Shown here one piece after another: positions 1 to 12,453 of a DNA stretch of 64,000 nucleotides. The stretch is from Cytospora piceicola (Eukaryota > Ascomycota > Sordariomycetes > Diaporthales > Cytosporaceae), in the NCBI GenBank assembly GCA_023375675.1, contig JALQBC010000021.1, forward strand, positions 682,001 through 746,000, given 5' to 3'. Within the stretch, counting starts at the first letter, position 1; every line of letters starts with the position of its first letter. The position numbers and the translations under genes are program-made. Below the pieces are notes generated by a model. That model was not told where the DNA came from and searched no databases. It saw only the letters and a program-made list of their open reading frames with translations.

Positions 1-1817
1 AAACCACCTGTTGAGTAAGCAGTCTTGACAATTCTGCAATGTCTTCTGCTTGAAACACCTAGGCCAGAGAGGCTTGTTTGGTCCGATGAGGCGTCAGTAC
101 AGACGTAGATAACGGTTTGTAGGAGCCTGTGCTTGAGATGATAGCACACGAGACGACTGAGGTCAGGCTTTCCGGTGTCTTGGCGTACGCGCTTCAAGGA
201 ACTCTGCTTGTTGCAAGTCAGCAAGTCAACAGAAAAGAGTACAAGTCGGGGGTGTTGCGTAAGCGATGGAAAACTGTGGTGCGTAATTACTAGCTTTTTG
301 AAAAGTTGGTGGACCTTTGGAAGGTGATCGTAGAGAAAATTGAATCGAGGCAAATTGTACAGAGCAGAAAGGGAAAGTGCTCGAGACAGGAGCTGTTTTT
401 GCCTTGGGATAAGGCCTATTGACCGTTGAACACCAAGGTTAACGGATTTCCATTGGGAGAAACAAGGGCAAGAAAAACTGGTGAGCCTCACAGGCAGTAC
501 TTGACGAGATATCAAGCCTAGCATATCCTAGGCCAATGAGCCCATGGAATTTAAATCAATACGTAGTGAGATGAGGGTTTGGAGGGTCAAAGTGGTGTTA
601 ACGTAGAGTGGTAGCAATAGTTTGATGAGTTGTGGAAAAGAAGGTGAGTGGTTGTAAGTGAAACTTCAAAGACCTCCCGGACAGGAACTCCGTCTAGGGA
701 AGTGACACTTTGAGAAAGATCAGACTGGGCTGGAACCAAGAGATTTGTTTCGAACGAAAAGGGAATGAAGTGAAGGACGAAAGAGAGTAATTAGCACACC
801 AATGATACCTAGATGTTCTTAAGCAGACAATGTACCCCAGGCGGGCGTCCGGGGCTTGAAAGACCTCATAAATCCGTCAATAAATAAGTCTTCGAGCATT
901 TGTCTTGGAAGGGGTTTAATTCGATGGGCAGGAAGGGTGAAAATGGGAAGGGCAGGAGATGAGCGCTAGAGGAACGCAGCTGCGAGATTTCTTGGTTGGT
1001 TTTGGTGATGATAAGAGTTTTGATGAAGCCAAAGTTTGAATGACAAACCAAAAGGGAAAGGGAGTACCAGAAAGAATTAATGGCGAGAAGCTAGAGAACG
1101 GTGGTGTTTTCTGTCAGTAGCTAGGGAGGGAGTGTAATGAGTGCGATTTGAGATACCAGAGACCAGACGAAATACAAATCGTCCTGCGGCGGTCAGATGA
1201 GTTTAGGGCAGGAAACCTTGGAGGAAATGGGCCTTCCACATTGATAAACGTACCTCTTTTTTATTCGCGTCAAGTGGCCTTTCCAGTTGAAGTCAGGCCG
1301 GGGACCCAACGTGATGATGCAGGTTTGCTGAGGTCAAAGCAGAGGCGAAGGCTCAAAGGGGTTTGTAGATAGAAAAGAAAGGACAAGTAATAGCAGCGAG
1401 TTTTGAAAATTGTGCTTACCGGCTAGAGACCTTGTAAAAAAGGAATGACAGTGCCCAGAAGAGAGAGAGAAAGAGTACCCACGAAATATAAGTTCAGGGC
1501 AGCTGCTCCTTAAGATTAGTAGAGTATGTCAGAAAGTAGTCGAACTCGGATAGAATTGGGATATTGTTATAGCACTGACGCTTGAGGAAAGTAGATGTGT
1601 GTATAAATGGCAAATGATAAAGGGAAGCCAAGGCCAAATTACCAAGAAGAACGACCAAGTCGTGAGGATACGGCGAGGGATATGAATACTGGACGAGGTA
1701 TCGGTGGTGTTGGGTAAAAGGGAGTCTGGCACACAGAAAGGTTCTGTTGCTGAATCAATCGGGTTGAAACAGGTGAGAACAGCAGGTCTACACTCACCCA
1801 GGTGGCTACTTGGATAC

Positions 1818-1860
1818 CTACTTAAGTACCTAGGTAGGTACCTACCTAGGTAGGTAGGGG
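1818..1860. repeat. Short ACCT/AGGT tract
   Basis: A roughly 40-bp run of ACCTAGGT/AGGTAGGT words. The same words recur singly near 2430, 3930, 9860, 29400 and 38580, so this is a common simple repeat in this genome. Confidence 0.8.
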
Positions 1861-2570
1861 AAGGCAGATGTTGACGTGAGAGTGGAAGGAGGTGGGCTGG
1901 CAGACGTATCAGGCAGGCTGGCAGCACTTGAGGCGAGGCAGACAGATAGCAGAGAGAGGTGATCGGTTACCAATAGGAAAAGGTGAGCTTGTGTAGTTAT
2001 AGAAGGTTGGGATGAGAGGTTGGAGCAGTACTTGATGCCGCATCCGAGGTGATGGAGTTTGCCAGTTGACCTACGAGGAAGGATGTTGAAACTGTGTTGG
2101 AACAGTCGATACAAATGGCCCGTTAGATACGAAAAGACCATTCCATTAGCACAACGGGGCTCCTCGGGTGCCTAAGAGTGCGTCTAATGAGTATTACCAG
2201 GACCGTTCATTCTAATTCTCTGAGCTGTTTAATTACTTCATAGCTGTTCTATTCATCGATGACCAGGTAGGTTATGGACGAGGTTTCATGCCCATCAACA
2301 CTTCCCAACCAAGACAATTTCCTAAAGCCTCTAAGGGACTTAATAGAGTGAGCCTCGAACTTCCAAGGTTCTTGACTTTAGTGCAGGTCAGGGACTAACA
2401 AGTTGGAACACCGCCGCGCCCGAGTTATATTACCTACTTAAGTAGTTACCCACCTGCGTACCTGTTTATTTGGTTCCTTACGTATTCACTTACCGTCCCC
2501 CCCCCCCCACCTTTCTCTATTAAAAGCTCAAGAAATCGTAACCCTTTGATATAAGGATAATCTTCTGGGT

Positions 2571-2612
2571 AAGTAGGTAGGTAGGTAGGTAGGTATGTAA
2601 GTAGGTAAATAC
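2571..2612. repeat. TAGG microsatellite, short array
   Basis: About ten tetranucleotide units of (G)TAGG with AAGT and ATGT variants. Confidence 0.9.
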
Positions 2613-2805
2613 AGTACTTAAGTAGATACCCCAGCTATTTATCATAGCCACTATTAATGGTGTAAGGCAAAAATATGATGAATGGGGGTCATATGAAGGG
2701 GTAAGGGTTACACATATCATCTATCAATCCATCCACGAAATATACATGATATATAAGGGTTTTATGATAGATGGGGATATGATATATAGGGGGTAGCTAC
2801 TATAG

Positions 2806-3064
2806 GTAAGCATGTAGGTAGGTAAGTAGGTAGGTATATAGGTAAGTAGGTATGTATGTAGGTAAGTAGGTATGTAAGTAGGTAAGTAGGTAAGTAGGTA
2901 TGTATGTAGGTAAGTAGGTATGTATGTAGGTAAGTAGGTATGTATATAGGTAAGTAGGTATGTATGTAGGTAGGTATATAGGTAAGTAGGTAGGTAGGTA
3001 GGTAGGTAGGTAGGTATGTAGGTAAGTAGGTAGGTATGTAGGTAAAGGTAGGTAGGTAAGTACT
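2806..3064. repeat. TAGG-family microsatellite, 260 bp
   Basis: A continuous array of GTAG/GTAA/GTAT tetramers (TAGG, TAAG, TATG variants), often in 8- or 12-base higher-order steps such as taggtaag. On the minus strand it gives a low-complexity frame of Thr-Tyr-Leu-Pro repeats, which is a by-product of the repeat and not a gene. Confidence 0.95.
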
Positions 3065-4502
3065 TAATTGACGAAATCACATAAGGTGGACCGGTCCCAA
3101 GGTTCCAGCCGGTCGGGTTCAGTGACCCCGGGCTGGTTGGTGCTCAGATTTGTCGTATCTCAGGACGTTTGATACCAGAACACTGAGTGTCTCGGCCGGA
3201 CAGACTTCCGGAAATTGGGCCGTGATACGACACCGCTGCACCGTAGGCTATGGTGGGTCCCTCGGCGATAGCAATCGATCCGTAAGTGCCACCAACCGGT
3301 GGGGCATCTCCTTCCTGCAAGATAGTGTAGGATTTTCGGTAGGATTCCCAAGATTGTCCGGGCAACTTACAAGATGCACCGGTCAGCAGCGAACCTGGTG
3401 GTTACCTGTCAACTGGTCTGACAGACAAGACAGCTAGCTCATCATCAGCTGCATGGCCAAGCCTCCGACATAAGCTTAGGAAATGCTTGAGAAGAGGCGT
3501 CCACCCAGCCATCAAGACGTGCGGCTGTCGGGAAACATCGAGCAGACACCAAGGGTCTTGACGAAGACATGGAGGATGAAACTGCCCGGATGGTCTGCCC
3601 GGATTAATTACCTATCAGACATATCCAATCGAGGCGTCCCTGCACAGCACGTGCCCCCACAGAACGTCAAGATAAGATGCTAATAGTGTAACCAGTTGCG
3701 CGGTTACCTACTGCTACGGTTTAGTTCCGTCCACCGTCGTGGCGGCTATACGGCCGGATCCTTCGTGGTGCCGTATCTAATGGCTAGTAGCAGGCATTCC
3801 TCCGTTAGTCTGTTAGTCTGTTAGTCTGCCATGCTCTGCATTGGTGGGGTACATACAGTACTGGACGTTTGTCCACCAGAACCAAGAGCATCGACATGCC
3901 ACGCGCTCTCTGATGGAGATATGGTCTACCTAGGTAGGTATGTACTTGAGTACTCGATACTTCTGCATCATTCATGTATGTGTCTCGGTTAAGTTAGGCT
4001 TTCCGCACTTACCGTAGGCAATATCTCGGAAAGAAAGAACGACCACTTGACCCAGCCTGGTGGTCGAGTGTGGTCGAGTGTGTTTGACTGTGGGACGGCA
4101 AGCGAGCCAACCAAGCAGGGGCGAAGAAAGGTACCCTCCCATAACCCAGATTATGACTTCCAAGGTTACCTGCATCGACTTGCAAGGGCTGATGAGCTGC
4201 ATGCGCACGTCTGCACGCTCAGAGATAACATGGAGACCTCCAAAACGTTAAATACCCTAGGGTATACGGTACACATGTACCGATTACTTTGGATAGCAAC
4301 CCATTCCAGAGCCTCTTCCTTCCTTCCATCTACTGCCAGTGTCTCTCATTCCCCACCTCAGCACCGATTCTTTGCTGTCCGTTGCTGATTTGGATATTCA
4401 CCACTTTCGGATGATATATCTGATAGACGGTCCTTTTGGCTCTGTTTCCCATCATAATTTTCTCATTGACCCTTACTGGCGCTCCTGAAAACAGCAGACA
4501 CC

Positions 4503-6339
4503 ATGAGGCTTGGGTTTCTCAAGGGGTCCGACCCAACAAACGACAGGGCATCCGAGATCGAGCATAGCGATGTTGTCGCCTCGGAGAACAACAAAAGCTT
4601 CAGGCAAACAATCCTCCCCGTGTTTGCCTGTGGTTCTGGTCTCTTGTAAGTAGCCAAGACAATGGACCACCTACATTCTAGATCCAGGATTGTACATTGC
4701 GGCCAAAGCTTTTGCCATTCATAAGCCGTTACTGACTATGCGTGCTCCAGCTCGGATGGCTACGTGAACAATGTCATAGGCAGTGTCTCAACCGTCCTTT
4801 CTTATCAATTTGGGTCCCTTTACACCGACTCTTCGGCCATCAACAATGTAAGTCATCCTTCGAAGCGCGACCTCGTACTTCTGATCTGACCTCACTTTCT
4901 AGGTCTCCAGTATCGCTTTTGCCGGTACGGTTGTTGGCCAGCTTTTCTTCGGCTACTTGGCTGATCGTTGGAGTATGAATTTCCAGATCCGGGTGGTGCA
5001 GTAAGGCGAATACTGATCAGTCTATCCACTTAGGTCGTGTGAACTCACTGCTGGTGTCCACCGCCATTCTGATCATTTTTACGGCCCTGTGTGCGGGCTC
5101 ATATTGGCATGGTAACACAACCACCGGGACGCTTTCTATGCTAGTTGGTAGGTTACACAGCTTTCCCCAGCCCCCCATGAGCCACCAAGACGGTGTTGTG
5201 AGAGACAGAGAGACAGTTACTGATCGAAACCAGCTTGGCGCTTCTTCGTTGGCATAGGCATCGGAGGTGAGTATCCGGCTGGCTCCGTGGGGTGCGCCGA
5301 GAGCACCGGCGAGCTGAAGTCGGGAACCCGCCAGCGATGGTTTATCCTGTTCACCAACACTGCCATCGACTGGGGTTTCGTACTAGGCGCCTTCGTGCCA
5401 TATGTCGTCGCCGCCGCCTGTGATAATGGCCACTACAGCACGCAGTGGAGGACGAGTCTGGGCATCGGCGTTGTCTTCCCGCTCATCCTGTTTGTCCTGC
5501 GCCTGCGCATCAAGGAGCCGGAGGAGTTCTCCAAGAATTCACTGGCTCACAGCCGCACACCCTGGTGGCTGGTACTGAAGTTCTACGGCTTTCGCCTATT
5601 CGTCGTCTCGCTCATCTGGTTCATCTACGACTTCCTCACGTACCCCTTCAGTCTCTACTCCTCGTCCATCTTGAGCAACATATACGACTCCTCCACCGCG
5701 CCCCTGACGACCATATTCGGCTGGAACACGGTCATCAACCTGTTTTACATTCCCGGCACCGTGCTCGGGGCCTTCGTGTCCGACTGGCTCGGTCCCCGCT
5801 ACACGCTCGTCATCGGCGTGACGCTGCAGGCCATCGTTGGCTTCATCATGGCAGGCTGCTACGGCTCGCTTGCGCAGCCGCACATGGTCGGCGCTTTCGC
5901 CGTGGTCTACGGCATCTTCCTCTCCCTCGGCGAGCTTGGCCCCGGCAACAACATCGGCCTCCTCGCCTCCAAGACGTCCGCGACGGGCGTTCGCGGCATG
6001 TACTACGGGATCGCCGCAGCTTTCGGAAAGATTGGCGCCTTCATCGGGACGTACATTTGGAAGTACATCGAGCGAGCGGGGCACAACGAGACCACCTCGG
6101 CGCAGTATCCCTTTTACGTCTCGAGCAGCCTGTGCATCCTCTCGGCGGCGCTGACGCTTTTACTGCTGCCGAACGTCGGGCAGGACACGATCCAGAAGGA
6201 GGACATACGGTTCCGGGAGTACCTCGAGAGCCAAGGCTGGGACACGAGGCAGATGGGCCTCAAGAAGGGGGGTGTTCTCGAGGCGGCTACAAGCCCTGAT
6301 CATGAGTATGCTGCGGCCACGGGCGAGACCAAGGCTTAG
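4503..6339 (+). CDS. MFS transporter, GIT1-like (glycerophosphodiester/phosphate type)
   Basis: Five exons: 4503-4645, 4751-4847, 4903-4972, 5034-5147 and 5234-6339, joined in phase to give 509 residues. All introns are GT...AG and 52-105 bp. The spliced protein has the MFS signature after TM2 (GYLADRWSRVN) and the sugar/phosphate-porter block after the fourth junction (WRFFVGIGIGGEYPAGSV), then about a dozen hydrophobic segments. The long run after GGEYPAGSV and the large C-terminal half match plasma-membrane transporters annotated GIT1 (glycerophosphoinositol/glycerophosphocholine uptake) more than hexose carriers. That family call is from memory; the substrate is inferred. The start at 4503 opens a charged 38-residue cytosolic leader. 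The gene lies tail to tail with the type III PKS, 820 bp away. Confidence 0.82.
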
Positions 6340-7158
6340 TGGGCTGTTTTGCCCGAGTCGGCGTCGACATCGACCCTCGTTCTGGATCGGGTGGGCTGAG
6401 GAGTCGAATTTGGGACACAAGTAGGAGACTAGAAGCTGTGTGGTGTCTCCCTTGGGTGATGGCTCACCAATCCCCAAGAACGGGAAGGAACACGGAGGTT
6501 TCTGGGATAGTGCTTTTTGACTTTGCCCAAGTCGGCATGTTTGCAATCTTGCTACGATCGCCCCTTTTTTGGAGTTATAGCATATTTGGATCTTTGCAGG
6601 GCCTATCTGAGAGTCTTTATCAGCGTTTCGACTGTTAGTGTCTGAAAGCGTAATGTGGCAGAGGGGCACTTAACGAAGGGTGCTTGAACTATGTAGTGTT
6701 TGCCACCTCGCCATACGTGATGCCTAGTTTTATTACCTTACCCTTATATTTAATATATTAACTTACTGTATATCACATTTTGTGAAAGTATTTCTAAGTG
6801 TAGAGTTATTTATCCTTTTAATTTGATTAATTATGTTTAGAGATCTACAATATATTGATATATCAGCGACGAGAGCTAAGTTGGGCAGGCTACACATATT
6901 TTCCTAAATAAACGGCCTGGCCAAACCTATCTACTTATGGGTCGTGGCTCTGAAAGAAGGTAGTGATACCCTCTTTACGCATCTCAACAATGGGCCGATA
7001 TCTATAGTAGGTGGGTTCCATCTGCGGGCGAGGTATGTCATTAAGCCAAACGTCAAATTCTATGCTGCCTCAGCTCATATGTATTTCCCGGTTCAGTACT
7101 ATGAAAGGACGCAAGCGCCTGGCTCCTAAGAATATCACTATCAATATTGATATCCATT
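6340..7158. other. Intergenic between convergent genes, AT-rich pocket
   Basis: Joint 3' region of the transporter and the PKS. A distinctly AT-rich stretch at about 6715-6900 interrupts otherwise balanced sequence. It still contains TG and CA dinucleotides, so it does not look like the RIP block at the right end. No gene seen. Confidence 0.6.
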
Positions 7159-8656
7159 TCAGTCCAGCTCGACAGATTCCAGCGCCTGGCTTATGAAGGA
7201 CTCCCTGTCAAGATTCGCCTCGCCGTCACCTCCTCGCCCTGATGACGATGTATGCTCCATGGCCTCAATGTCAACCTCCTCGAATCGGATGCCATCCTCA
7301 CCATCCTCACTGCTCTCGCTGATTCCCTCACTCTCCGTTTCCGGGGGCGTCTGCAGCCCCGTATTCTCCGGCCTCGGGCTCAGATTCCTCTTCAACATGC
7401 ACATCTCAACCGCCACCCCAGGTCCGAAGGCACACCCCACAACATACTCCTTGGGACCTCTTCCGTCCGGTGTGCAAGCATCCATGTCCTTCGACCGCAT
7501 GCGGTCCAACACGCCGAATATCGTCGCACTGCTCGAGTTGCCATGGTTGATGTAGGTATCATAGCTGGCCCGCATGTGCTCAGGCACGAGACCCATTGCC
7601 TTCTCCGCGCCGGTCAGGATGGTGGCACCTCCCGGGTGCATGGCCCAATCGAAGTCGGCGGGCTTTGCGTCATTCCATGGTGGTGGTAATTTCAGCGAGG
7701 ACATCAGGTCTTTGAAGGTGGGCTGCAGTGCGCCCGCTGCGAGCTTGGGCACCCGTTGCGAGAGGATCACTTTCCAACCAACGGGGTCGACATCGAAGCC
7801 TAGATCATGGGTCGAATCCGGTATGATACGGTGGTCCCAGCCGAGCAAGTCGTACACGGGCGGCCTAGCACCACAGAGTTCATCGCCCAGGCCATTGCTC
7901 AGGACCACGGCACTAGCACAGTCTGAGAACAAACACACGCCTATCCTCGTTTCCTGTAGCTTGTCGATGCTCTCCAGCTCGCTCCTGACCATGGTTGTGC
8001 TGACCTCGAGGGCGAGAACAAGTACCCGGGCTGGTTTCCCCCGGTAGCTGTGGCCCAAGGCGAGGTTCGCTCCGGTCCTCAGCGCAGTCAGTCCGCCGGC
8101 GCAGCCAACACCGTGAAGGAGGACCTTCTCGACCTGATGGGTGATTCCCAGGTCCTGGCAGACGAAGTGATCGAAACCTGGATTTCCGCTGTCTGTACAT
8201 GTTGTTGAGACAACATGTGTCTATAGCTTTGGTCAGCGTGTTACCCTTACCCTCGAAAGGGACAAAAGCGCGTGCGCTATGAAGTCAGTCGATCTTGAAG
8301 GGCATCTAGAGACTTACGATATCCTCCAGATCGATTCCAGCTTCAGCAATGGCCTTCCGTGCAGCGCTCACAGCCAACGGTACCCCAGCACTCATGAAAA
8401 CCTCATGTAGATCTGCGACAGAGGGGGGATCGGGGTGATTGACAACAGGGTGATCCGGATTTCCTATTGACGAGCGTGTGTCGATTCCAGTGAACTGGTT
8501 TATGGCAAGAGTTTTCTTCATGGATGGACTGTCCGCATGATACCGCTTGGCCAGAATATTTATAGCATCAGGTTTGAGGTTATAGGGAGGATATTGAGTG
8601 CCAAGCCCGGTGATAGACAGGCCAAGCTGCCCGAAGGTGTTGGAGGACATGACCAC
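7159..8656 (-). CDS. Type III polyketide synthase (chalcone/stilbene synthase family)
   Basis: Two exons, 8656-8318 and 8220-7159, with a 97-bp intron (GTAAGT...TAG), giving 466 residues. The protein shows the thiolase-fold motif ITHVVSTTCT right at the junction, the nucleophile loop GVGCAGG (Cys153), MHPGG (His308) and NHGNSSS (Asn341), which form the Cys-His-Asn triad of type III PKSs. Such enzymes condense malonyl-CoA onto acyl-CoA starters; fungal members make alkylresorcinols, resorcylic acids and alkylpyrones. The product here is unknown. The protein is some 70 residues longer than plant enzymes because of an acidic Ser/Glu-rich C-terminal tail after the core (KRNLSPRPENTG onward). Met at 8650 is an alternative start. 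No tailoring oxygenase or other PKS is present beside it. Confidence 0.93.
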
Positions 8657-9188
8657 GACGCCGCTGCTCGTACTGGTGAGGACCTCAATGAAGGTCCCGG
8701 TGTCGATCTTGGAAACCTATTCCGGATTCTTTGTGTTTCAATGGCTGCACGTGCTTCCCGGTCTGTCAACGTCAGAGAGTTAAGAAAGCGGGTCGATAGT
8801 TAATCCCTTGACTTTGACAGGTGCAGGTGAGATGAGAGCTGCCGTTCAAGAAGTCGGGTTACTCGCTTGGACATAAGTGACGAAGACGAACGATTTGTGG
8901 CCGTGTAGAGTAATGATTTGCCGGGAAGTGCGATTGAGTGTCGAATTCGTTTGAACCTTGAAAGTCAATGCAATGCCTGATATGGTACGTAGTATAACAG
9001 TAGATAACAGTCGACGCTGGAGGTGTGGGGAACAAATCGAGAGGTGAAGGAGAAGCAACAAGTTCAAAGTTTCCACTCAAGGTTGGCCCAGGAACAAGAG
9101 ACTTTGACGTTACTCTATTCTATGTATGCGGAGCAGCTTGTGGAAGACAGAAGGGGACGGCAGAGAAAGATCCCAACAAAACTAAGGG

Positions 9189-9212
9189 AACAGAACAGAA
9201 CAGAACAGAACA
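9189..9212. repeat. AACAG pentanucleotide repeat
   Basis: Nearly five perfect tandem copies of gaaca/aacag. Confidence 0.9.
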
Positions 9213-9313
9213 AGGCAAGTGGCAAGTGCAGTTGAGTTGTTCAGTGTCCCCCTTCCCCTTCCCGCTTTACGGTGAGACGACTGACTGACTGTATGCAAAA
9301 CGGCTAAATGTAG

Positions 9314-9337
9314 CACTCACTCGCTCACTCACTCACT
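9314..9337. repeat. CACT tetranucleotide repeat
   Basis: About six CACT units with one CGCT variant. Confidence 0.85.
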
Positions 9338-10072
9338 TTTCATCTTTCATCATCGAGGCCCTGGAAGCTGCACCTTGTTTTGATGCAGCAACCGCCACTC
9401 CAATTACCCGCTTGCCTTGGATTAGGTACCGAGGCATCTTCTCCGACCTGGCAACCTGGCAAGTTGCAACCTCGGGTTTCCATGTGTACCAGAGACCACT
9501 TCCTAGGTAACCTTGTCGGACTTTGTTTTTAATTGTTGGCAAGCTCAAGATGTGAGATCGACCCCTGGCTTGCACTGCTGTGCCACCTGTAGACCACCTG
9601 ATGACACATGCACCTAGGCAACCATAGCGACTTGGCATCCACCGCCCTGCAGGTTGCTTGGCAGTGGGCGGCTTCCCCCAGCTCAAGCCGTCAATATGAC
9701 ATGGGCATTACGCCTATAAGATCGTCAAAGGCAAAAGGTGCGCGCCATCATGAATCATGGAAGGGAAGGAGCTTACATCTTTATTTCCAATACCAGCGAT
9801 TCGCTACCAACAGTTGCGGATTCAGCCGCGCGGAACGCAGCACCTTTATCCATCCAAGGTTACCTAGGCCTGCTAGGTACACCTACCTATCATCAAGGTT
9901 GAACTCTCCTGGTCCTCCCACACCACGGCCACCAATTCACCCGTTCCAACGGCAACACTTTCAACTAGCGCCAGCCGACCTGGCCGAGTTCCGGGCGCCA
10001 TCATCGATCCGGATCCGAAGAGGTATCACCTCCGAAGGACTTTGACGGGTTTGTATCAAGCCAACTACAAGA

Positions 10073-10489
10073 ATGCGCGCCGCCAACCTCGCCCTCGTCC
10101 TCCACCTTCTGGTCGAGATCCCAGCCTCCCTGTCATTCCTCCTAGGTGCGCGGAAGCAGCTCCGGGACCCAAACCCAAGCCCCGAGGCTGTTCTTGTCTG
10201 CCAGAGCTACGGAGGGCTGCTCCTATCTACCAACGTGCTGTGCTCCCTGTTCCTCTATTACGGACGCAACGGCAACGTTGATGATGCGAAATCCGTAGTG
10301 GCCACCTCGTTAGCTGTCTATCACGTCTTCCCAATCTGGAGGGCATGGGTGAGGATCAGGAGGCAGGGTGGACCTGGTCGCGGCTGGGCACAACAGGCAG
10401 ATGTACTGGCTGGTCCGTATGTGCACTTCGTGGTGCATGTCCTTTTATTTTCAGTTCTAACGTGGGCCGGCTTGCATGGGGAATTTTGA
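10073..10489 (+). CDS. Small four-helix membrane protein, unknown function
   Basis: A single exon of 138 residues. Four hydrophobic segments are visible at about 5-25, 40-63, 73-92 and 112-134, joined by short loops, the third followed by a basic Arg-rich loop (RAWVRIRRQGG). This is the pattern of a small integral membrane protein. I do not recognise the family. The ATG follows an untranslated leader of balanced composition, and the frame is open only from about this Met, which supports the start. It is convergent with bfr2 and only 119 bp separate the two stops, so their 3' ends probably overlap. It could be a lineage-specific protein; no intron is needed to keep the frame. Confidence 0.65.
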   Translation: MRAANLALVLHLLVEIPASLSFLLGARKQLRDPNPSPEAVLVCQSYGGLLLSTNVLCSLFLYYGRNGNVDDAKSVVATSLAVYHVFPIWRAWVRIRRQGGPGRGWAQQADVLAGPYVHFVVHVLLFSVLTWAGLHGEF

Positions 10490-10608
10490 TTTGGAAGTAT
10501 AGAGTAAAATTGGCCAGGCCGTACAGAAAAACACGTGGCCGACCCTACTTGGCTCTCGTCCGTGGTATATACTATACCGAGTATATTGTCGGCTACCCAA
10601 TTTACAGT

Positions 10609-12453
10609 TTAGCTCCTGAACAACTTGAGCCCCTCCTCCTCAGCCGCCAGATCATCCTCTTCGTCATCAGAAACCTCCTCCTTCAGCTGCATCTTCTGCC
10701 CAAACAGCGTACCAAACAGGCGGTCGATGGCCTCGTTCTCCCAGCTACGCCTATCCTCAGGAGCCATGAAGTTCTGCAGCTTCTCGTGCACCGTGAACCT
10801 CAGCTTGCGGCCCTTGCTCGCCCGCCTGTCCACCTGCTTCCGCGTCTTGGCCTCCTTGATCGCCGTCCACCGCACCGTGGGCACACTGGCGTCGCCGCCG
10901 GCGGCCGTGTCGCTGGTGCGCTGGTCGACCAGCTCCTTCAGGAGAAGCTGGTAGAAGTCGGCATCGTCGTAGATGTCCGGGTCCTCGGCCATCTTCCTGC
11001 CGGCCTGGACGGGGGCGCACGACCGAGGGACGCGGGTGCGCTTGATCAGGCGCTCCGGGTTGACGAGCTGGTCCTCGAGCACCGAGATCAGCGACTGTGA
11101 CCCTGCCGCTGCGCCAAGCTGCCGCGTCTTGTTCATGGTGGTGGTCGTGCTCTTGACCCGGTTGGACCACTTGTCGAGCACCTTCTTCCGCTTGGCGGAG
11201 GCGCGCTCCTCGGTGGCTTGCATGTCCTCCCAAAGCTGTTCGCTAGACGTAGTGGAATCGACGTCCCGCTTGCGCTTCTGGCCCGCCTTTTGCTCGGGAA
11301 GCAGGCTGGCCCGGAACCCATCAATGGCAGTCCACAACTTGATTGCGGCCTCCTCTGCCGCCTCGTAAGGCTCCTTGTCTTCGCTGTCGTCGTCGGCCAC
11401 CTCGCCAAGGGAGTTGACGGCGACCAGGCCCTTCTGGAGGCGTATCCTGAGGTTCAGGAGGGCGTCGTAGTTTCGCCTCTGTTGCCGGACTGCGATACCC
11501 TTCTCTGCGTCCGCCTTGGCTGCTTGCGAGATGGTCGCAACGACGGACTTTTGACCTTCCTGCATCAGGCTGCGGATGCCTGACCGATCGTCCTTCGTAT
11601 CGGTACCGCCCATCTCTTCGTCCTCGTCGTCTTCGTCATCATCATCATCCTCGTCAGATTCGTCATCAGAATCCTCCTCTTCGGCCGATGACCCCTCTTC
11701 TTCATCGCTGAGCCCTGCATCCGTTTCGGACCCGTCCAGTTGAGCACCATCATCGTCCTCTGCCGAATCGCTCTCGTCATCTTCGTCTTCTTCCTCATCG
11801 CTCCCGGACATGAAGTCAGCCGCAACGGCCCTCTTTGAGCGTCCGTTCAGGGCTTTGGACCCGTCGGTGGCTTTCTTGGAATCCTTGAAGGAAAACCCCT
11901 TCTTCCTGAACATGGCCTCCTCGCCTTCATCAAAAGCCTCGTCGCTATCAATCTCTTCATCGTCGATAATATTGTCGCGTTCCAGGTCGGCCGTGTCTGG
12001 GTCGTCGTACTCCTGAGAGTCCTCGGAATCCTCTGCATCTTCGGAATTTTCCTCGTCGTCTGGCAGGCCATCGTCACTGTCATCGAGGGCTGAGCGGGAC
12101 ACCCTCACACCGCTGTATTTGGGGCCCAGGGCAGGGGCTTCTTTTTGGCGAAGCTTGCTCTTGCTGGAGAGACAAAGTCAGCCACCATTCGTATAGTGAG
12201 AAGGTTAGTAAGGGGAGAGGGACGTACCCAACTGAGACATAATGTTCGGTCGCTGCCGCATCCTCATTCTCTTGTTCGATGTCGCTTCCTTCCTCGGTTG
12301 AGACGTCTCCCTCTGCCTCTGGATCGTAATCTGCAGAATGTTGGTCAGCGGGGCCCTAAAGAAACTGTACAAGACGGAGCCGGGTCGCATACCCTTAGTG
12401 GGCTTCTCGTCGAAAGAAGCGATCTTCTTCGCGCGAGTGTTTACTGGCGCCAT
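10609..12453 (-). CDS. bfr2: Ribosome-assembly factor Bfr2 (AATF/Che-1 family)
   Basis: Three exons: 12453-12393, 12330-12228 and 12163-10609, with two introns of 62 and 64 bp in consistent phase, giving 572 residues. The N-terminal half is extremely acidic, with Asp/Glu runs around residues 75-230 (SDEEEDEDDES, EDDDDDEDDEDEE). The middle is the AATF leucine-zipper-like region (MQEGQKSVVATISQAAKADAEKG, LLNLRIRLQKGL). The C-terminus carries the TRAUB block: DPDIYDDADFYQLLLKELVD followed by RRASKGRKLRFTVHEKLQNF and WENEAIDRLFGTLFGQ. These are hallmarks of Bfr2/AATF, a nucleolar small-subunit processome factor needed for early pre-18S rRNA cleavage. The role comes from family knowledge; the motifs are read directly. 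Confidence 0.95.

Larger units (their letters stand above)
1..4502. other. Gene-poor left end
   Basis: No open frame here has protein-like composition, splice-consistent extension or a family motif that I recognise. The first 2.1 kb is purine-rich on the plus strand, so it could be the pyrimidine-rich leader or promoter of a minus-strand gene lying left of the window; that is inference. The rest holds TAGG/ACCT microsatellites (listed separately), a 12-base C run at 2497-2508, and unremarkable sequence up to the transporter start. Confidence 0.6.
8657..10072. other. Divergent promoter region with simple repeats
   Basis: The upstream region of the PKS (-) and of the small membrane protein (+). 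It contains an AACAG pentamer array (9189-9212) and a CACT tetramer array (9314-9337). No convincing coding exon or tRNA seen. Confidence 0.6.

Noticed and set aside
2724..3080. Minus-strand open frame with Tyr-Leu-Pro-Thr-Tyr repeats
   Set aside because: It is the translation of the TAGG microsatellite; no other coding evidence.
5445..6299. Arg/His/Leu-rich second frame in the transporter
   Set aside because: Out-of-frame product of the GC-rich exon 5; the MFS frame has motifs and spliced upstream exons.
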